A DNA stretch of 6,125 bases from NCBI GenBank assembly GCA_016295225.1, contig JAEDLP010000105.1:1-6125 (forward strand), in the 5' to 3' direction. Shown in pieces: positions 5,440 to 6,125 of this stretch. A model generated the notes under the pieces. The model had not been told where the DNA came from and ran no database searches. It was given only the letters and a program-made list of their open reading frames with translations. Source of the stretch: Oscillospiraceae bacterium (GTDB lineage: Bacteria > Bacillota > Clostridia > Oscillospirales > Oscillospiraceae). How positions within the stretch are numbered: position 1 is the first letter of the stretch; every line of letters begins with the position of its first letter. Made by a program: the position numbers and the translations under genes.

Positions 5440-5877
5440 TTACTTGAATTTCCGGCTCTCCGCCACGGCCAGCTCGTCGCAGCGGTTGTTATACGGGTTG
5501 GAGGCGTGGCCCTTGACCCAGTGATAGGTCAGCTTGTGAACCTGGGTCAGGCCCAGAAGCTCCTCCCATAGATCGGGGTTCAGGGCGGGTTTCTTGTCGC
5601 TCTTTACCCAGCCCCGCTTTTTCCAACCCCAGGCCCAGCCTTTTTCCAGGGCGTCGATGACATACTTGGAATCGGAATACAGATCCACCGCACAGGGCTC
5701 TTTCAACAGGGACAGAGCGGCGATCACCGCCGTCAGCTCCATCCGGTTATTGGTGGTGGAGGGTTCCCCGCCGGAGATCTCCTTCTTGTGCTGGCCATAC
5801 ATCAGCACAGCCCCCCAGCCACCGGGACCAGGGTTGCCGGAACATGCGCCGTCTGTGTAAATGGTTACTTGTTTCAT
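5440..5877 (-). CDS. rnhA: Ribonuclease HI
   Basis: RNase HI cleaves the RNA strand of RNA/DNA hybrids, removing R-loops and primers. The 145 residues give a full-length, single-domain enzyme. All catalytic and conserved residues are present at near E. coli numbering: Asp9 in YTDGACSGNPGPGGW, Glu47 in TTNNRMEL, Asp69 in YSDSKYV, His124 in WVKGHA and Asp134 in NRCDELA. The basic, Trp-rich handle region (about 80-95, WAWGWKKRGWVK) is also present. An open frame extends upstream, but the family starts here. GAGGAG (5889-5894) lies 11 nt before the ATG. That ATG overlaps the stop of the upstream membrane-protein gene by 4 bases (ATGA), which suggests translational coupling. Confidence 0.96.
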   Translation of the reverse strand: MKQVTIYTDGACSGNPGPGGWGAVLMYGQHKKEISGGEPSTTNNRMELTAVIAALSLLKEPCAVDLYSDSKYVIDALEKGWAWGWKKRGWVKSDKKPALNPDLWEELLGLTQVHKLTYHWVKGHASNPYNNRCDELAVAESRKFK

Positions 5878-6122
5878 TGCGGTTTTTTCTCCTCGGCGTC
5901 CAGCGCGGCAGCCTCCTTTTTGGCGTCCCTTCTGGCAGCCAGGACCAGAGCCACACCGACGATGAGGAAAAAGGTTGCCATGGCCAGATGAGGGGCACAC
6001 TGGGCCCAGCCAACCAGGGGGACCACGGAAATCACGGTCCGACCAATCAGCAGAAGGCTCAGGAGAATGGCAATGGCCCCTCCCCCGTAAAATATCTTAC
6101 GGAAGTCTTTTCCTAATCCCAT
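5874..6122 (-). CDS. Small two-helix membrane protein, function unknown
   Basis: I do not recognise a family. The visible 82 residues begin MGLGKDFRKIFYGGG. They contain two hydrophobic segments (about 14-38 and 46-63) joined by a short loop (GWAQCAPHLA), and end in a charged Lys/Glu/Ala tail (RRDAKKEAAALDAEEKKPQ) that is probably cytoplasmic. Its stop overlaps the rnhA start, so the two are very likely one operon. The start at 6122 is only 3 bases from the window edge, so its ribosome site cannot be seen and a start further upstream is possible. The extended charged C-terminus immediately before rnhA and the hydrophobicity pattern support a real gene over a chance frame. Confidence 0.7.
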   Translation of the reverse strand: MGLGKDFRKIFYGGGAIAILLSLLLIGRTVISVVPLVGWAQCAPHLAMATFFLIVGVALVLAARRDAKKEAAALDAEEKKPQ

Positions 6123-6125
6123 GTT

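Noticed and set aside
1..6125. Mobile element, phage remnant, defence cluster or CRISPR array
   Set aside because: I found no transposase, integrase or defence genes, no terminal repeats and no regularly spaced repeat series. All confidently assigned genes are common chromosomal Firmicute genes in uniform codon style.

Overview
This looks like ordinary chromosome from a spore-forming, moderately GC-rich member of the Clostridia. An Oscillospiraceae-type gut organism (Oscillibacter/Flavonifractor-like) is my guess from gene content and codon bias, not from a marker gene. Two sporulation-lineage genes (gpr germination protease and a YtvI-type membrane protein), strong AGGAGG-type ribosome sites and T-tailed hairpin terminators all fit a Firmicute. 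I see no mobile element, phage, CRISPR array, tRNA or rRNA.

Layout. On the minus strand, reading right to left from 3.5 kb: rpsT (ribosomal protein S20, UUG start, own promoter and terminator), then a YtvI/AI-2E-type permease, then an HtrA-type membrane-anchored serine protease with a PDZ domain and its terminator, then the beginning of glycyl-tRNA synthetase (glyS), which runs off the left edge. gpr is divergent from rpsT on the plus strand, the same rpsT/gpr pairing found in Bacillus. gpr converges on a second minus-strand group entering from the right edge: a small two-helix membrane protein, ribonuclease HI (start overlapping the preceding stop as ATGA), a perfect hairpin, and a HAD-family phosphatase.

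How they relate. Most are housekeeping genes (translation, RNA/DNA hybrid removal) beside envelope and sporulation genes. The most notable non-coding signal is shared by the permease and htrA. Each has, at the same distance from its -10 box, three hexamers repeating every 11 bp (TTyACG-N5-GTmACG-N5-TTCAyA), then 9 bp, then TAwACT. This is the architecture of a PhoB/PhoP/WalR (OmpR-family) activator site, and it suggests the two envelope genes are co-activated by one two-component system. I found no previously undescribed multi-gene system. Secondary observations are an in-frame leader ahead of glyS, a HAD gene placed directly behind a terminator-like hairpin, and a UUG-initiated rpsT.
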